NCBI RefSeq assembly: GCF_035515275.1
Contig: NZ_DATJBQ010000052.1
Span: 1 to 42,336, forward strand
From: Pusillimonas sp035515275
Lineage (GTDB): Bacteria > Pseudomonadota > Gammaproteobacteria > Burkholderiales > Burkholderiaceae_B
Direction of reading: 5' to 3'
Length of the DNA: 42,336 bases
The notes below the pieces were generated by a model that was not told where the DNA came from, did not search any database, and worked only from the letters and a program-made list of their open reading frames with translations. The position numbers were made by a program, and so were the translations under genes. Shown here one piece after another: positions 8,133 to 16,746 of this stretch (its first letter is position 1; the number at the start of each line of letters is the position of its first letter).

Positions 8133-8419
8133 GGGTAAAAGGTATAGTTTTGTCAATTGGCCCCGCCCGGCGCGGGGCTGTCCTTGCTAGGTTTCCGGAC
8201 GCGTAACCGGTAGTTCGACAGCATTAACGCAACAAGCACAGAAGCTTTCAGTTCCAGGGCAGGGGCCTTGAACCCCTCCCGAGAAGGCGTCTGTGTCTCG
8301 TTACAGCGATTCTGGTTCTGATACTTTTAGTTATTTTCAACAATGGGGAGTGAATTCATCATGCCGCATAGATATGCCCAAAGCGGGATTGCGTTCCGCT
8401 GGTGCACAGGGTGGCCGCC
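8133..8419 (+). other. non-coding, structured leader before the second liv operon
   Basis: No gene was recognised in these 287 bases. They contain three potential hairpins. The first is GCCCCGC/GCGGGGC with a 5-base loop at 8160-8178, just after vanB. The second is GGG-C-AGGGG pairing with CCCCTCCC at about 8258-8281, with one bulged base. The third is CGAGA/TCTCG at about 8280-8300. None has a T run. Together they may end vanAB transcription weakly or form a 5' leader for the transporter genes. No substrate-binding protein gene, complete or broken, was seen here. Confidence 0.4.
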
Positions 8420-9286
8420 ATGCTAGGAAATTTTCTTGGCGTCTTGTTCGACGGCGTTGCCTACGGTGCCCTGCTATTTTTGATAAGTGTGGGGCTTTCG
8501 GTAACCATGGGCCTCATGAACTTCATCAACCTGGCGCATGGCGCGTTTGCCATGGTGGGTGGTTATGTGGCGGTCGAGCTCATGAACCGCCTGGGCGTGC
8601 CGTTTTTGGTCACCTTGCCTGCCGCATTCCTTAGCGCCGCCATCGTCGGCTTCGTACTCGAGCGTACTTTGTATCGGCGCCTTTATCGTGCCAATCACCT
8701 CGATCAGGTGCTCTTTTCCATCGGCATCACCTTCATGGTGGTGGCTGCAGGCATTTATGTCTGGGGCCCTTCGCAACAGCCGGTGCATCTGCCCGAGTGG
8801 TTGCGCGGACAAGTCTCGGTCTTTGGCGTCGGTCTGGGTATTTACCGTCTGTTCCTGATTGCCGTCGTCGTTGCCGTTACCTTCTGCTTGTATCTGCTCA
8901 TTGAACGTACCCGTCTGGGTGCGCAGATTCGCGCCTCGGTCGATAACCAAGAGGCATCGGCGGGGCTGGGTATCAACGTCAGTCGGGTCTTCAGCCTAAC
9001 CTTCGCCCTGGGCTCAGGCCTGGCGGGCCTGGGCGGCGGCTTGGGTATCGACGTACTCGGTCTGGACCCCACCTTCCCGTTCAAGTACATGGTGTACTTC
9101 CTTATTGTCGTTGCCGTAGGCGGCGCGGGCACCATCACCGGGCCTTTGCTGGCTGCCATCGTGCTTGGCGTGTTCGACGTGGCGGGTAAGTACTATGTGC
9201 CATCCGTCGGGGCGTTCGTCATCTACGCATTGATGGTCGTGCTGCTCATTCTCTTCCCCTCCGGACTCATCTCGAGGCGTTCATGA
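8420..9286 (+). CDS. livH: HAAT-family ABC transporter permease LivH (second operon)
   Basis: This LivH-type permease has 288 residues. The N-terminus LGVLFDGVAYGALLFLISVG and the following GLMNFINLAHGAFAMVGGY are hallmark sequences ('G..N.AHG...M.GAY'). The coupling loop is RASVDNQEASAGLGINVSRV. The ATG at 8420 is preferred: AGGGTGG (8408-8414) lies at a proper distance, whereas the upstream in-frame GTG at 8402 has none. It is the first gene of a four-gene operon and overlaps livM by ATGA. A gene for a periplasmic binding protein would normally come first or last and is missing here. Confidence 0.93.
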   Translation: MLGNFLGVLFDGVAYGALLFLISVGLSVTMGLMNFINLAHGAFAMVGGYVAVELMNRLGVPFLVTLPAAFLSAAIVGFVLERTLYRRLYRANHLDQVLFSIGITFMVVAAGIYVWGPSQQPVHLPEWLRGQVSVFGVGLGIYRLFLIAVVVAVTFCLYLLIERTRLGAQIRASVDNQEASAGLGINVSRVFSLTFALGSGLAGLGGGLGIDVLGLDPTFPFKYMVYFLIVVAVGGAGTITGPLLAAIVLGVFDVAGKYYVPSVGAFVIYALMVVLLILFPSGLISRRS

Positions 9287-10311
9287 CGAAATCAATTCTT
9301 TCTTCGCTGTCCATTTCGGACAAGCTGCCGGTGCCACGCGTACCCAACGCAAGCTGGAGCAAGTACGAAATTATTTTCTGGCTGCTGCCTTTCGTGGCGT
9401 TCTTCCTGTTCAAGGGCTACTTGGTCCTTGCCAGCCAGATCATGATTCTCGGCCTGTTCGCGCTCTCGCTTGACCTCATCCTGGGTTACGCGGGCGTTGT
9501 GTCCCTGGGGCACGCGGCGTTTTTCGGTTTGGGAGCCTACACCGCGGGTCTGCTCTCGGTTCATGGCTGGGGCGAGCCCATCAGCGGCATGCTGCTTGGC
9601 GCCATCGTGGCCGCCATATTCGGTTTTTTAACCAGCTTCCTGGTTGTACGGGGGCACGATCTTACGCGCCTTATGGTCACCCTGGGCATTTGTCTGATGC
9701 TCTACGAGGCCGCCAATAAGGCCGCCTTCATCACAGGAGGCGTCGACGGCTTGTGGGGCATCCAGATGTGGCCGCTGCTGGGCATGTTCGAGTTCGACCT
9801 GCAAGGCAATACCGGTTTCTTCTACAGCTTCGCGGTGTTGTTCGTTGTGTTCGTACTGGTGCGTCGCATTGCGCGTTCCACCTTCGGCCTCAGCCTTATC
9901 GGCATCCGCGAAGGCGGCAAGCGCATGCCTGCTATCGGTACCGACATTAATCGACGCCTGATCGTCGTGTATACCTTGGGTGCGGGTATTGCGGGTATTG
10001 CGGGTGCCTTGCTGGCGCAAACGACGCAATTCGTGGGGCTTGACTCGCTGGGATTCCTGCGGTCTGCCGACTTGCTCATTATTCTGGTGCTGGGCGGTAC
10101 GGGCCGGCTTTATGGCGCGCTGATCGGCGCACTGGTCTTCATGATCGCGCAGGACCAAATCGCCAATATCAATCCCGTGTACTGGCAATTCTGGATCGGT
10201 CTGTTCCTGGTCATTATTGTCATGGTGGGTCGTGGCGGCATTCTGGGTGCGGTGGACGCCTGGCGTGAGCGTCGTCGCGCCCGGGCAGCAAACGTAGGAG
10301 GCCAGGCATGA
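9283..10311 (+). CDS. livM: HAAT-family ABC transporter permease LivM (second operon)
   Basis: This permease of 342 residues has a hydrophilic N-terminus of about 30 residues before the first helix. The signature LSLDLILGYAGVVSLGHAAFFGLGAYTAG is the textbook LivM 'GY.G..SLGHA.F.G.GAY'. The coupling loop is GIREGGKRMPAIGTDINRR. The C-terminal half contains the repeated AGIAGIAGALLA helix and ADLLIILVLGGTGRLYGALIGAL. It overlaps livH at its start and livG at its end by ATGA. It is more like the canonical LivM signature than the copy at 444-1448, so the two operons are probably not recent duplicates. Confidence 0.93.
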   Translation: MTKSILSSLSISDKLPVPRVPNASWSKYEIIFWLLPFVAFFLFKGYLVLASQIMILGLFALSLDLILGYAGVVSLGHAAFFGLGAYTAGLLSVHGWGEPISGMLLGAIVAAIFGFLTSFLVVRGHDLTRLMVTLGICLMLYEAANKAAFITGGVDGLWGIQMWPLLGMFEFDLQGNTGFFYSFAVLFVVFVLVRRIARSTFGLSLIGIREGGKRMPAIGTDINRRLIVVYTLGAGIAGIAGALLAQTTQFVGLDSLGFLRSADLLIILVLGGTGRLYGALIGALVFMIAQDQIANINPVYWQFWIGLFLVIIVMVGRGGILGAVDAWRERRRARAANVGGQA

Positions 10312-11060
10312 GCACAACACTACGCACCGAAGGCATTACCAAAGAGTGGGGCGCCTTCAGGGCCAATTCAGACATCACCCTGAAGTTCGAGCCGGGTAGC
10401 CGTCATGCCATCATCGGCCCTAACGGGGCGGGTAAGACCACCCTGATCAATCTTCTGACGGGTGCCTTGCAGCCCACATCGGGTCAGGTGTTCTACGGCG
10501 ATCAAGACATTACCGCTCGCCCTCAGCACGAACGCGTCAAACTGGGCATGACACGCACGTTCCAGATCAATACCTTGTTTCTGGGGCTGACCGTACTTGA
10601 ATCGGTCGTGCTGGTGATCAGTGAACGCGAAGGCTTGTACCGCAATTGGTTCCGTACAGTTGCCCAACAGCCCGAAGCGATTCAAGAGGCGATTGAACTG
10701 CTTTCAACGCTAAGGCTCGATCAAGACATCAACACCGTCACGCGCAATTTGCCATACGGCAAGCAGCGCCTGGTCGAGATCGCCCTGGCGTTGGCCACAA
10801 AACCCAAAGTGCTGCTGCTCGACGAGCCGGCCGCCGGTATTCCGTCTACCGACAGCGCCGAACTTTTCGAGGTTATTTCGCAGCTGCCCCGCGACGTCAC
10901 CGTGGTGTTTATCGAGCACGACATGGGGCTGGTGTTCCGTTTTGCCGAGCGCATTACGGTGCTGGTGGGGGGAGCGGTTCTAACCGAAGGCACTCCGGCC
11001 GAGATCGCGGCCGATGACCGTGTCAAGAAAGTTTATTTGGGCGAGGCGGCGCATGACTAG
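10308..11060 (+). CDS. livG: HAAT-family ABC transporter ATP-binding protein LivG (second operon)
   Basis: This ATPase has 250 residues. Walker A is GPNGAGKTT, Walker B is VLLLDEPAAGIPSTDS, and the switch region is VVFIEHDMGLVF. The signature region NLPYGKQRLVEIALAL is the normal LivG variant of LSGGQ. The end (VKKVYLGEAAHD) is typical of the family. It overlaps livM by ATGA and livF by eight bases. Confidence 0.93.
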   Translation: MSTTLRTEGITKEWGAFRANSDITLKFEPGSRHAIIGPNGAGKTTLINLLTGALQPTSGQVFYGDQDITARPQHERVKLGMTRTFQINTLFLGLTVLESVVLVISEREGLYRNWFRTVAQQPEAIQEAIELLSTLRLDQDINTVTRNLPYGKQRLVEIALALATKPKVLLLDEPAAGIPSTDSAELFEVISQLPRDVTVVFIEHDMGLVFRFAERITVLVGGAVLTEGTPAEIAADDRVKKVYLGEAAHD

Positions 11061-11766
11061 CAACAGAAAAGATCTGCTCGTACTCGAGCACGTGACCGCA
11101 GGGTACGGCGAGGCCGTGGTTCTTGAAGACATCTCGCTGACCATTCAGGAAGGCGAGAGCCTGGCATTGCTGGGCCGCAACGGCATGGGCAAGACCACGC
11201 TGTTGCTGACCATGATGGGCTTGACGCAATTGCATAAAGGTAAATTGTCGTGGCGTGGTAACGACATTACCAACCTTACCACCTATAAGCGGGCTCAGGC
11301 GGGTCTGGGTTGGGTGCCTCAAGAGCGTCATATGTATCCCTCGTTGTCGGTCGAAGAGCACCTGACCGTGGTGGCGCGTCCTGGTGACTGGAACGTTAAA
11401 AAGATATTTCAGCTGTTCCCGCGCCTTGAAGAGCGTCGTAACAATATGGGCAACCAGTTGTCGGGTGGCGAGCAGCAGATGCTGGCCATTGCCCGGGCGC
11501 TAATGGTCAACCCGCGTCTGTTGCTGCTTGACGAGCCGATGGAAGGGCTTGCTCCCATCATTGTCCAAGAGCTGCTTAACGTGGTAGACCGCCTGGTCAA
11601 AGAAAGCGGCCTGTCGGTCATTATTGTCGAGCAACATGCACGCATGGCGCTCAAGCTTACCGAGCGCGCCATTGTCCTTGACCGTGGACGCATCGTGCAC
11701 GATTCTCCCAGCCAGGAGTTGTTGGACGACGACGCCAAGCTGCAAAAGTTGGTTGCGGTCGCATAA
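11053..11766 (+). CDS. livF: HAAT-family ABC transporter ATP-binding protein LivF (second operon)
   Basis: This ATPase has 237 residues from the ATG at 11053, which overlaps the livG stop; an earlier in-frame GTG at 11014 lies inside livG and would add 13 residues not seen in the family. Walker A is GRNGMGKTT, the signature is LSGGEQQM, Walker B is LLLLDEPMEGLAPI, and IIVEQHARMAL contains the switch residue. GLGWVPQERHMYPSLSVEEHL is the LivF Q-loop region. It is the last gene of the operon, and a strong terminator follows 43 bases after the stop. Confidence 0.93.
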   Translation: MTSNRKDLLVLEHVTAGYGEAVVLEDISLTIQEGESLALLGRNGMGKTTLLLTMMGLTQLHKGKLSWRGNDITNLTTYKRAQAGLGWVPQERHMYPSLSVEEHLTVVARPGDWNVKKIFQLFPRLEERRNNMGNQLSGGEQQMLAIARALMVNPRLLLLDEPMEGLAPIIVQELLNVVDRLVKESGLSVIIVEQHARMALKLTERAIVLDRGRIVHDSPSQELLDDDAKLQKLVAVA

Positions 11767-11809
11767 GCGGGGCGCGGTACTGCCCCAAAACCCTGTATAG
11801 ACAGGGTTG

Positions 11810-11850
11810 CCCCAAAGGTCGAACCTGGTTTCGCCTTTGGGGTTTTTTTT
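11810..11850 (+). terminator. Rho-independent terminator of the second liv operon
   Basis: CCCCAAAGG (11810-11818) pairs with CCTTTGGGG (11834-11842); an inner CGAA/TTCG extends the stem past one bulged T. Eight T follow directly. A smaller hairpin ACCCTGT-ATAG-ACAGGGT precedes it at 11790-11807. Only the plus strand has the T run, so it serves livF and not the convergent gene that ends at 11855. Confidence 0.93.
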
Positions 11851-11854
11851 GTGC

Positions 11855-14767
11855 TCAGCAGTGGTTGTCTTCGAGCCAGGAGCCGGCGTCAGCGGCGGGA
11901 ATAGGTCTGGAGATCAAATAGCCCTGGGCAAAGTCGCAGCCCAGCTGCAGCAGCCTTATCAGGCTTTGCTGGTCTTCGACGCCCTCGGCAGTGACACTGA
12001 CCTTCAGGTTATGGGCCAGACCAATAATCGAGTCGACAATGGTCTGGCTTTCTTTATTGCTGTCCAGCTCGCGAATGAACGATTGGTCGATCTTGAGGTT
12101 GTCGACCGGCAGTTTGTGCAGATACGAGAGCGACGAGTGGCCGGTGCCGAAATCGTCTATGGCGATGCGCACGCCGTTCGCGCGTATGCGATGCAGCACA
12201 TTCATTGAGCGGCTTGCATCGACCATGAATGCGCTTTCGGTGATCTCGACCTCAAGATAATGAGCGGGCAGGTTGTGCCGGGTGAGCAGGGTCTGGATTT
12301 GCGTCGGGAAGTCTGGGTTGAGCAGGTTTCGGGACGAAACGTTGACACTGACACTTGTGGGATGACCTTTGTTATGCCAGAGGCGGCATTGCCCCAATGC
12401 CTGGTCAAGCACCCATAAGGTAAGCGGATGGATTACGTCGCTGAACTCTGCAACCGGCATGAAGTGCCCGGGCGGTATCAGGCCTTTTTCGGGGTGGCGC
12501 CAGCGCAGCAGCGCTTCGAAACCCACCGTACGGCGCCGACGCAGGCTGATTTGCGGTTGATAGTGCAAAAATAACTGGCCCGAATCCAGTGCATGGCGCA
12601 GATCAGACAGCAGCAACAGCCGGTTCGGCGTGCGTTCATGGCGTGTTGCATCGTATACGGCGAATCCGCTGCCTTCGCGCTCGGCCCGGTGCATGGCACT
12701 ATCGGCGTGGCGCATCAGCCCCTCGACCTCTGTGCTCGATGTCGGATACACGGCAATACCTATGCTCGCGCTAATCTGGATTTCGGTACCGTCAAGCGAG
12801 ATCGGCCGCCGCACCTCGTTAAGGATTTCCTGAACGATATCCTGTATGGGGCTGCTCAACGCGTCTTCAGCAAATAAAAACGTAAATTCGTCATCGCTGG
12901 AACGGCCGATTTCGCCGGCCGAACCCATGAGACTGGACAACCGCGTTGCCACGGTGCGCAGCAAGTCATCGCCATAACGGTGGCCCAGCGTGCTGTTGAG
13001 CTCTTTGAAACCATGCAAGGTAAGGCTAAGCACGTACAGCTGCTGATTGCCTGAGGCCGCCGCCTCGATCGCTGCTTCGATGCGTTCGGCGAATACTTCG
13101 CGCTTATACAGGCCGGTCAATACGTCGTGGCGTGATTGATATCTCAGGGCCTCGTAGTGGCGGTTGTGCTCAATAGCCATTGAGGCAACTTCGGTTGCCA
13201 TCTTGCTAAGTTGAAGCTCTTCGATGCCGGGGGTTCCGGGTTTACGGTAATACACGGCCAAGGCGCCCACCACTTTCTCATCGGCGGTGACAATAGGATG
13301 AGACCAGCAGGCGTAAAGGTCGTTACCCAGTGCAATGTCGCGTATGGGCTCCCACGAAGGGTCGGCAGCGATGTCGGGGGTGACCACCAACTGGTTATTG
13401 GCGATAGCGCGACCACACGTGCCCACAGTTGGGTCGCAAACCATTTGCTTTATCGCTTCGACGTAGTGGTCGGGTAGTGAGGGCGCAATGCACGATTGAA
13501 TGTGGACGCCATCAGTTGCCAATAGAATAATCGAGACCAGGCCGCCTTCAATTTGATTCTGGGTTACATGAGCCAGGGCGTTCAGGGTGTCGTCCAGCGG
13601 CCGGTTTCGCGCGATCATCTGCAGGATTTTGTTCTGCCCCTGCTGGCGCTGCAGCGATCGCTCCCATTGGGATTCTTGTCGGCCTATCGCTTGCGCCATA
13701 TGATCAAGCTGCCTGGCAATATCGGTAAACTCCTGGCCCGACACCATATGCGCCACGCGCGTGGAAAACTTGCCTTCGCTTAGCCGCTTTGCGGCAGTAG
13801 ACAGGTACCGCACGTTGCGGCCTACGATGGTCTGTATACCCACCCAACCCAGAACCAGCGTAAGCAGTGCCAGTAACAGGGCCAGGGTGCCGCTTATCCA
13901 AAGGGTGCGGTATATATTTTCAAGCGCGGTGTCGGTGGGGTGCTGATAAACCACCGTCAGGGCCCTGGGGTCTGCATCGGTGCCCGTACTGGCGTGACTG
14001 ACAAGCCATTCGCTGCCGTCGCGGCGTTTGAGTACTGCGGATTTCTTCTGGTTACTTTGCAGCAATTCGAGCAGTGCGACATCGCTCAAGGCTTGGCCGG
14101 TAGTAATGTCGGGTCGCGGCGGGACGCTGTTAAGCACCACGCCGTTACGGTCCAGTATGGTGATGCTCGATTGGTCGGTGTGTTGCAAGGCATGGCGAGC
14201 CCGCACCATCGCGGTAATGTCCATCGAGGCATATAGCACCGCCCACGGCTGCCCATCCGGGGAACGCAGGGCCTGCGCCACCAGGATCACCGGTTTGCCC
14301 GATATGCGGCCCACATGATATTGGCTGACGACCATGCCGGGCTCGTGCAGGGCGCGCTGGAAATAATCGCGATCAAAAAAGCCGGTTTCCTGCAGAGTTT
14401 CAGGCGAGCGCAGGCCCGAACACATGCTTCTACCTGAAGGCGACATGAGGCCGATGTCGTGGTATCCGATTTGCTCGCTGAGCAAATTGCGCATGAACAC
14501 ATGGCATTGGCCCCAATCGCCTGCACGAACAAGCGGCATGTGCGAAATGGTCTGGAACATGGCTCGCGTGCTGCTGAACAGCCAGCTTTCATCGTGGGCG
14601 GCCAGTTGCACGAACCGCTCGGCACTTTCGGTACTGTACTCCGTAAGGTAATCGCGCTGCTGGTAGACGTAGAAGATCAGCCCTGCAAACGAAGGGATGA
14701 CGGCAACGCATATTACGAGGAACATGCGTATGTAAATGTTCTTAAAAGCTTTTTTGCGCCAAGCCAT
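11855..14767 (-). CDS. membrane HAMP-GAF-GGDEF-EAL cyclic-di-GMP signalling protein
   Basis: This 970-residue sensor turns over or senses cyclic-di-GMP. Domains in order: transmembrane helix about 12-34 (IYIRMFLVICVAVIPSFAGL), a large periplasmic region of about 250 residues consistent with a CACHE-type sensor, a second helix about 287-315, HAMP to about 365, GAF about 395-545, GGDEF about 555-715 and EAL about 720-965. The EAL part is complete (FEALLRW, NVSSRN, EITES, DDFGTGHSSL, AEGVED), so phosphodiesterase activity is likely. The GGDEF motif is degenerate: SDDEF stands in place of GGDEF, so synthesis of cyclic-di-GMP is unlikely. The gene runs convergent to livF and is monocistronic. Confidence 0.9.
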   Translation of the reverse strand: MAWRKKAFKNIYIRMFLVICVAVIPSFAGLIFYVYQQRDYLTEYSTESAERFVQLAAHDESWLFSSTRAMFQTISHMPLVRAGDWGQCHVFMRNLLSEQIGYHDIGLMSPSGRSMCSGLRSPETLQETGFFDRDYFQRALHEPGMVVSQYHVGRISGKPVILVAQALRSPDGQPWAVLYASMDITAMVRARHALQHTDQSSITILDRNGVVLNSVPPRPDITTGQALSDVALLELLQSNQKKSAVLKRRDGSEWLVSHASTGTDADPRALTVVYQHPTDTALENIYRTLWISGTLALLLALLTLVLGWVGIQTIVGRNVRYLSTAAKRLSEGKFSTRVAHMVSGQEFTDIARQLDHMAQAIGRQESQWERSLQRQQGQNKILQMIARNRPLDDTLNALAHVTQNQIEGGLVSIILLATDGVHIQSCIAPSLPDHYVEAIKQMVCDPTVGTCGRAIANNQLVVTPDIAADPSWEPIRDIALGNDLYACWSHPIVTADEKVVGALAVYYRKPGTPGIEELQLSKMATEVASMAIEHNRHYEALRYQSRHDVLTGLYKREVFAERIEAAIEAAASGNQQLYVLSLTLHGFKELNSTLGHRYGDDLLRTVATRLSSLMGSAGEIGRSSDDEFTFLFAEDALSSPIQDIVQEILNEVRRPISLDGTEIQISASIGIAVYPTSSTEVEGLMRHADSAMHRAEREGSGFAVYDATRHERTPNRLLLLSDLRHALDSGQLFLHYQPQISLRRRRTVGFEALLRWRHPEKGLIPPGHFMPVAEFSDVIHPLTLWVLDQALGQCRLWHNKGHPTSVSVNVSSRNLLNPDFPTQIQTLLTRHNLPAHYLEVEITESAFMVDASRSMNVLHRIRANGVRIAIDDFGTGHSSLSYLHKLPVDNLKIDQSFIRELDSNKESQTIVDSIIGLAHNLKVSVTAEGVEDQQSLIRLLQLGCDFAQGYLISRPIPAADAGSWLEDNHC

Positions 14768-14964
14768 TGCTCGGGCTCTCCCTGAAGACCGGCTTCGCCA
14801 CGGCCAAGTAACGCTATTGTAGGTATGTTAACGGCTTGTTGGCGCGAAGATTGAGTGTATACGAGCCATTTGCTGGCGAGATAAGCTGCTTGTTTTGTGT
14901 CTAGTTTGCGCAAGTGTCGGTAAAAAAACAAAAATACTGGGCTATCAAGCAGTTTTCCAGTGGG

Positions 14965-14973
14965 TTATCCACA
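14965..14973 (+). other. single perfect DnaA-box nonamer
   Basis: TTATCCACA matches the E. coli consensus DnaA box exactly. It lies between the divergent signalling gene and the MscS gene. Only one was noticed, and no dnaA, dnaN, gidA or cluster of boxes is nearby, so this is not an origin; at most it is a DnaA regulatory or titration site, and chance is possible. Confidence 0.3.
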
Positions 14974-15021
14974 ATATCTGGGGACAACATTTTCTTGGCG
15001 TCTCGATCGGACAGCGATATT

Positions 15022-15834
15022 ATGCTCGCCATGAATGAAGCTTTAGGTACATGGGCGCCCTGGCTGGCTCACTTCGAAGGCGTAATTTTGCGGCTTGCCG
15101 TGGCGGCGCTGATTTTCGGTGTCGGATGGGCTGTTTCGGTCATTGCCGGCAGGGCCGTGCGCAAGTTGGCGCTTCGCTCCAATCGGGTCGACCCCACCAT
15201 TGTTCCAATGGCCCACACCGTTACGGTATGGGCCATACGGATCATTGTGCTCATTGCCACCCTGGCCCAGTTGGGTGTGCAAACGGCCAGCATTATTGCG
15301 GTGTTGGGCGCGGCCGGATTGGCTATTGGGCTGGCGCTGCAGGGCACCTTGCAAAATATCGCTGCGGGCATCATGTTGCTTGCCTTGCGGCCGCTGCGAG
15401 CCGGCGAGACGGTGTCGGTGGTGGGCAAGGCGGACGGCACTGTAGAAGAGGTGGGCTTGTTTCTAACCCAATTCCGTCAGGCGGATGGCACGCAAGTTAC
15501 CCTACCCAACAGCCTCGTGTGGGGTAACCCCATCATCAACTTCAGCCGCAACGGTACGCGGCGTATAGACGTTCAGGTCGGAATTCTTTTCGACCAAGAC
15601 GTCGCCGCTGCCCTCGAGGCCGCGCGTACGCTTATCAATAATCATCCTGGCGTTCTAGATACGCCGGCACCCGCCGCATACGTGGGTGAAAGTCGCCTGA
15701 ATACGGTGGTCATCGGCGTTCAAGCATGGTCCTTGGCCGGCAACTACGGGCCCTTGCTAAACGATATCCGGCGTGATCTTCCGGGCGCCCTGCAGGCGGC
15801 AGGCATTCGCCTGCCTGCCGAGTTCAGGGGCTGA
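15022..15834 (+). CDS. small-conductance mechanosensitive channel, MscS family
   Basis: This inner-membrane channel has about 270 residues, close to E. coli MscS (286), and would open on osmotic down-shock. Three hydrophobic segments lead into the pore helix IIAVLGAAGLAIGLALQGTLQNIAAGIMLL, with the alanine/glycine packing pattern of MscS TM3. The cytoplasmic beta domain follows (LRAGETVSV...VEEVGLFLTQFRQADG and VTLPNSLVWGNPIINFS). The start is uncertain: ATG 15022 and ATG 15031 are both plausible, and an in-frame GTG at 14914 would add 36 residues that do not look membrane-like. Confidence 0.88.
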   Translation: MLAMNEALGTWAPWLAHFEGVILRLAVAALIFGVGWAVSVIAGRAVRKLALRSNRVDPTIVPMAHTVTVWAIRIIVLIATLAQLGVQTASIIAVLGAAGLAIGLALQGTLQNIAAGIMLLALRPLRAGETVSVVGKADGTVEEVGLFLTQFRQADGTQVTLPNSLVWGNPIINFSRNGTRRIDVQVGILFDQDVAAALEAARTLINNHPGVLDTPAPAAYVGESRLNTVVIGVQAWSLAGNYGPLLNDIRRDLPGALQAAGIRLPAEFRG

Positions 15835-15884
15835 ATGCCTGCTTGTACCAATGGTGGCGCCGGCTATGGCGTGATAGGCCGTAG

Positions 15885-16688
15885 TTAGCGATCGTGATTT
15901 GCCGCCTTGATCATCGCCGTACACACGCCCCGCATCATGTCCACTTCGTCGTTCGAAAGTTGGTTGCGCGTAAATAAATGCCTCATGCGGGGCATGAGCT
16001 TCTTGGGATGCGAGGGGTTGAGGAATTCGATTGAAACCAGGGCTTGTTCCCAGTGCGCCATGAAGGCCAGTATCTTGTCGTTGGTTGCCGGCAGGCTACC
16101 GCTTGACGTGCCCTGTTTGCCGGTTGACGGTACAAGAGGTTGGCTCGAGTCGCTGATCAGTGCGTAGCGAAGCTCCCAGGCCGCCAATTGCAATGCTTGC
16201 GCTACGTTGAGCGAGCTGTACTGGGGGTTGGCCGGAATATGGCAAATACGCTGACAACGGTCGATGTCTTCATTGGTCAGGCCCGAACGTTCGGTGCCCA
16301 GCACCATGGCAACGCGCGTGTTCTGGTGCATATGTAGATGGTCGCGGCCCGCCTCGGCGGCTTGACGTATGTCACACACGATGGGGCCAAGGTCGCGTGG
16401 CCGGGCCGTTAGTGCGAAAGCCAGGGTCGTGCCGGCCAGCGCGGCCGAAAGCGTGTCGAACGTTTGGGCCTGGGCCAGGACATCGCCTGCGCCGCTGGCC
16501 AGCGCCTGGGCCTCGGGCTGGCTGGTCATGTCGTCATGGCGTGGGGCTACCAGGCACAACCTTTGAAAGCCCATGGTCTTGATGGCGCGGGCGGCTGCGC
16601 CGACGTTTCCGGGGTGACTCGGGCGAACCATAATGAAGTCGATGCGCTCAAAAGTTGAGGTCGCATGGTCTGGGGGAAAAGGGCTCAT
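15885..16688 (-). CDS. trmJ: tRNA (cytidine/uridine-2'-O-)-methyltransferase TrmJ
   Basis: This SPOUT-class RNA methyltransferase has 267 residues; E. coli TrmJ, which methylates the ribose of position 32 in several tRNAs, has 246. The three family motifs are present: RPSHPGNVGAAARAIKTMGF near the N-terminus, VLGTERSGLTNEDIDRC in the middle, and IPANPQYSSLNVAQALQLAAWELRYA for the knot and cofactor site. The C-terminal extension (FLNPSHPKKLMPRMRHLFTR) is typical of TrmJ. It is divergent from suhB, with 58 bases between the starts. Confidence 0.9.
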   Translation of the reverse strand: MSPFPPDHATSTFERIDFIMVRPSHPGNVGAAARAIKTMGFQRLCLVAPRHDDMTSQPEAQALASGAGDVLAQAQTFDTLSAALAGTTLAFALTARPRDLGPIVCDIRQAAEAGRDHLHMHQNTRVAMVLGTERSGLTNEDIDRCQRICHIPANPQYSSLNVAQALQLAAWELRYALISDSSQPLVPSTGKQGTSSGSLPATNDKILAFMAHWEQALVSIEFLNPSHPKKLMPRMRHLFTRNQLSNDEVDMMRGVCTAMIKAANHDR

Positions 16689-16746
16689 TTAGAACAATCT
16701 GCCGGTGTCATTTAAAATAGGCGGTTTAAAGGTAATACGGACATTT

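Noticed and set aside
8293..8634. 113-codon open frame overlapping the second livH
   Set aside because: It is an out-of-frame reading of livH with no family features; livH in the overlapping frame is certain.
14965..14973. Origin of replication suggested by a perfect DnaA box
   Set aside because: Only one box, no AT-rich unwinding region with box clusters, and no dnaA/dnaN/gidA genes nearby.
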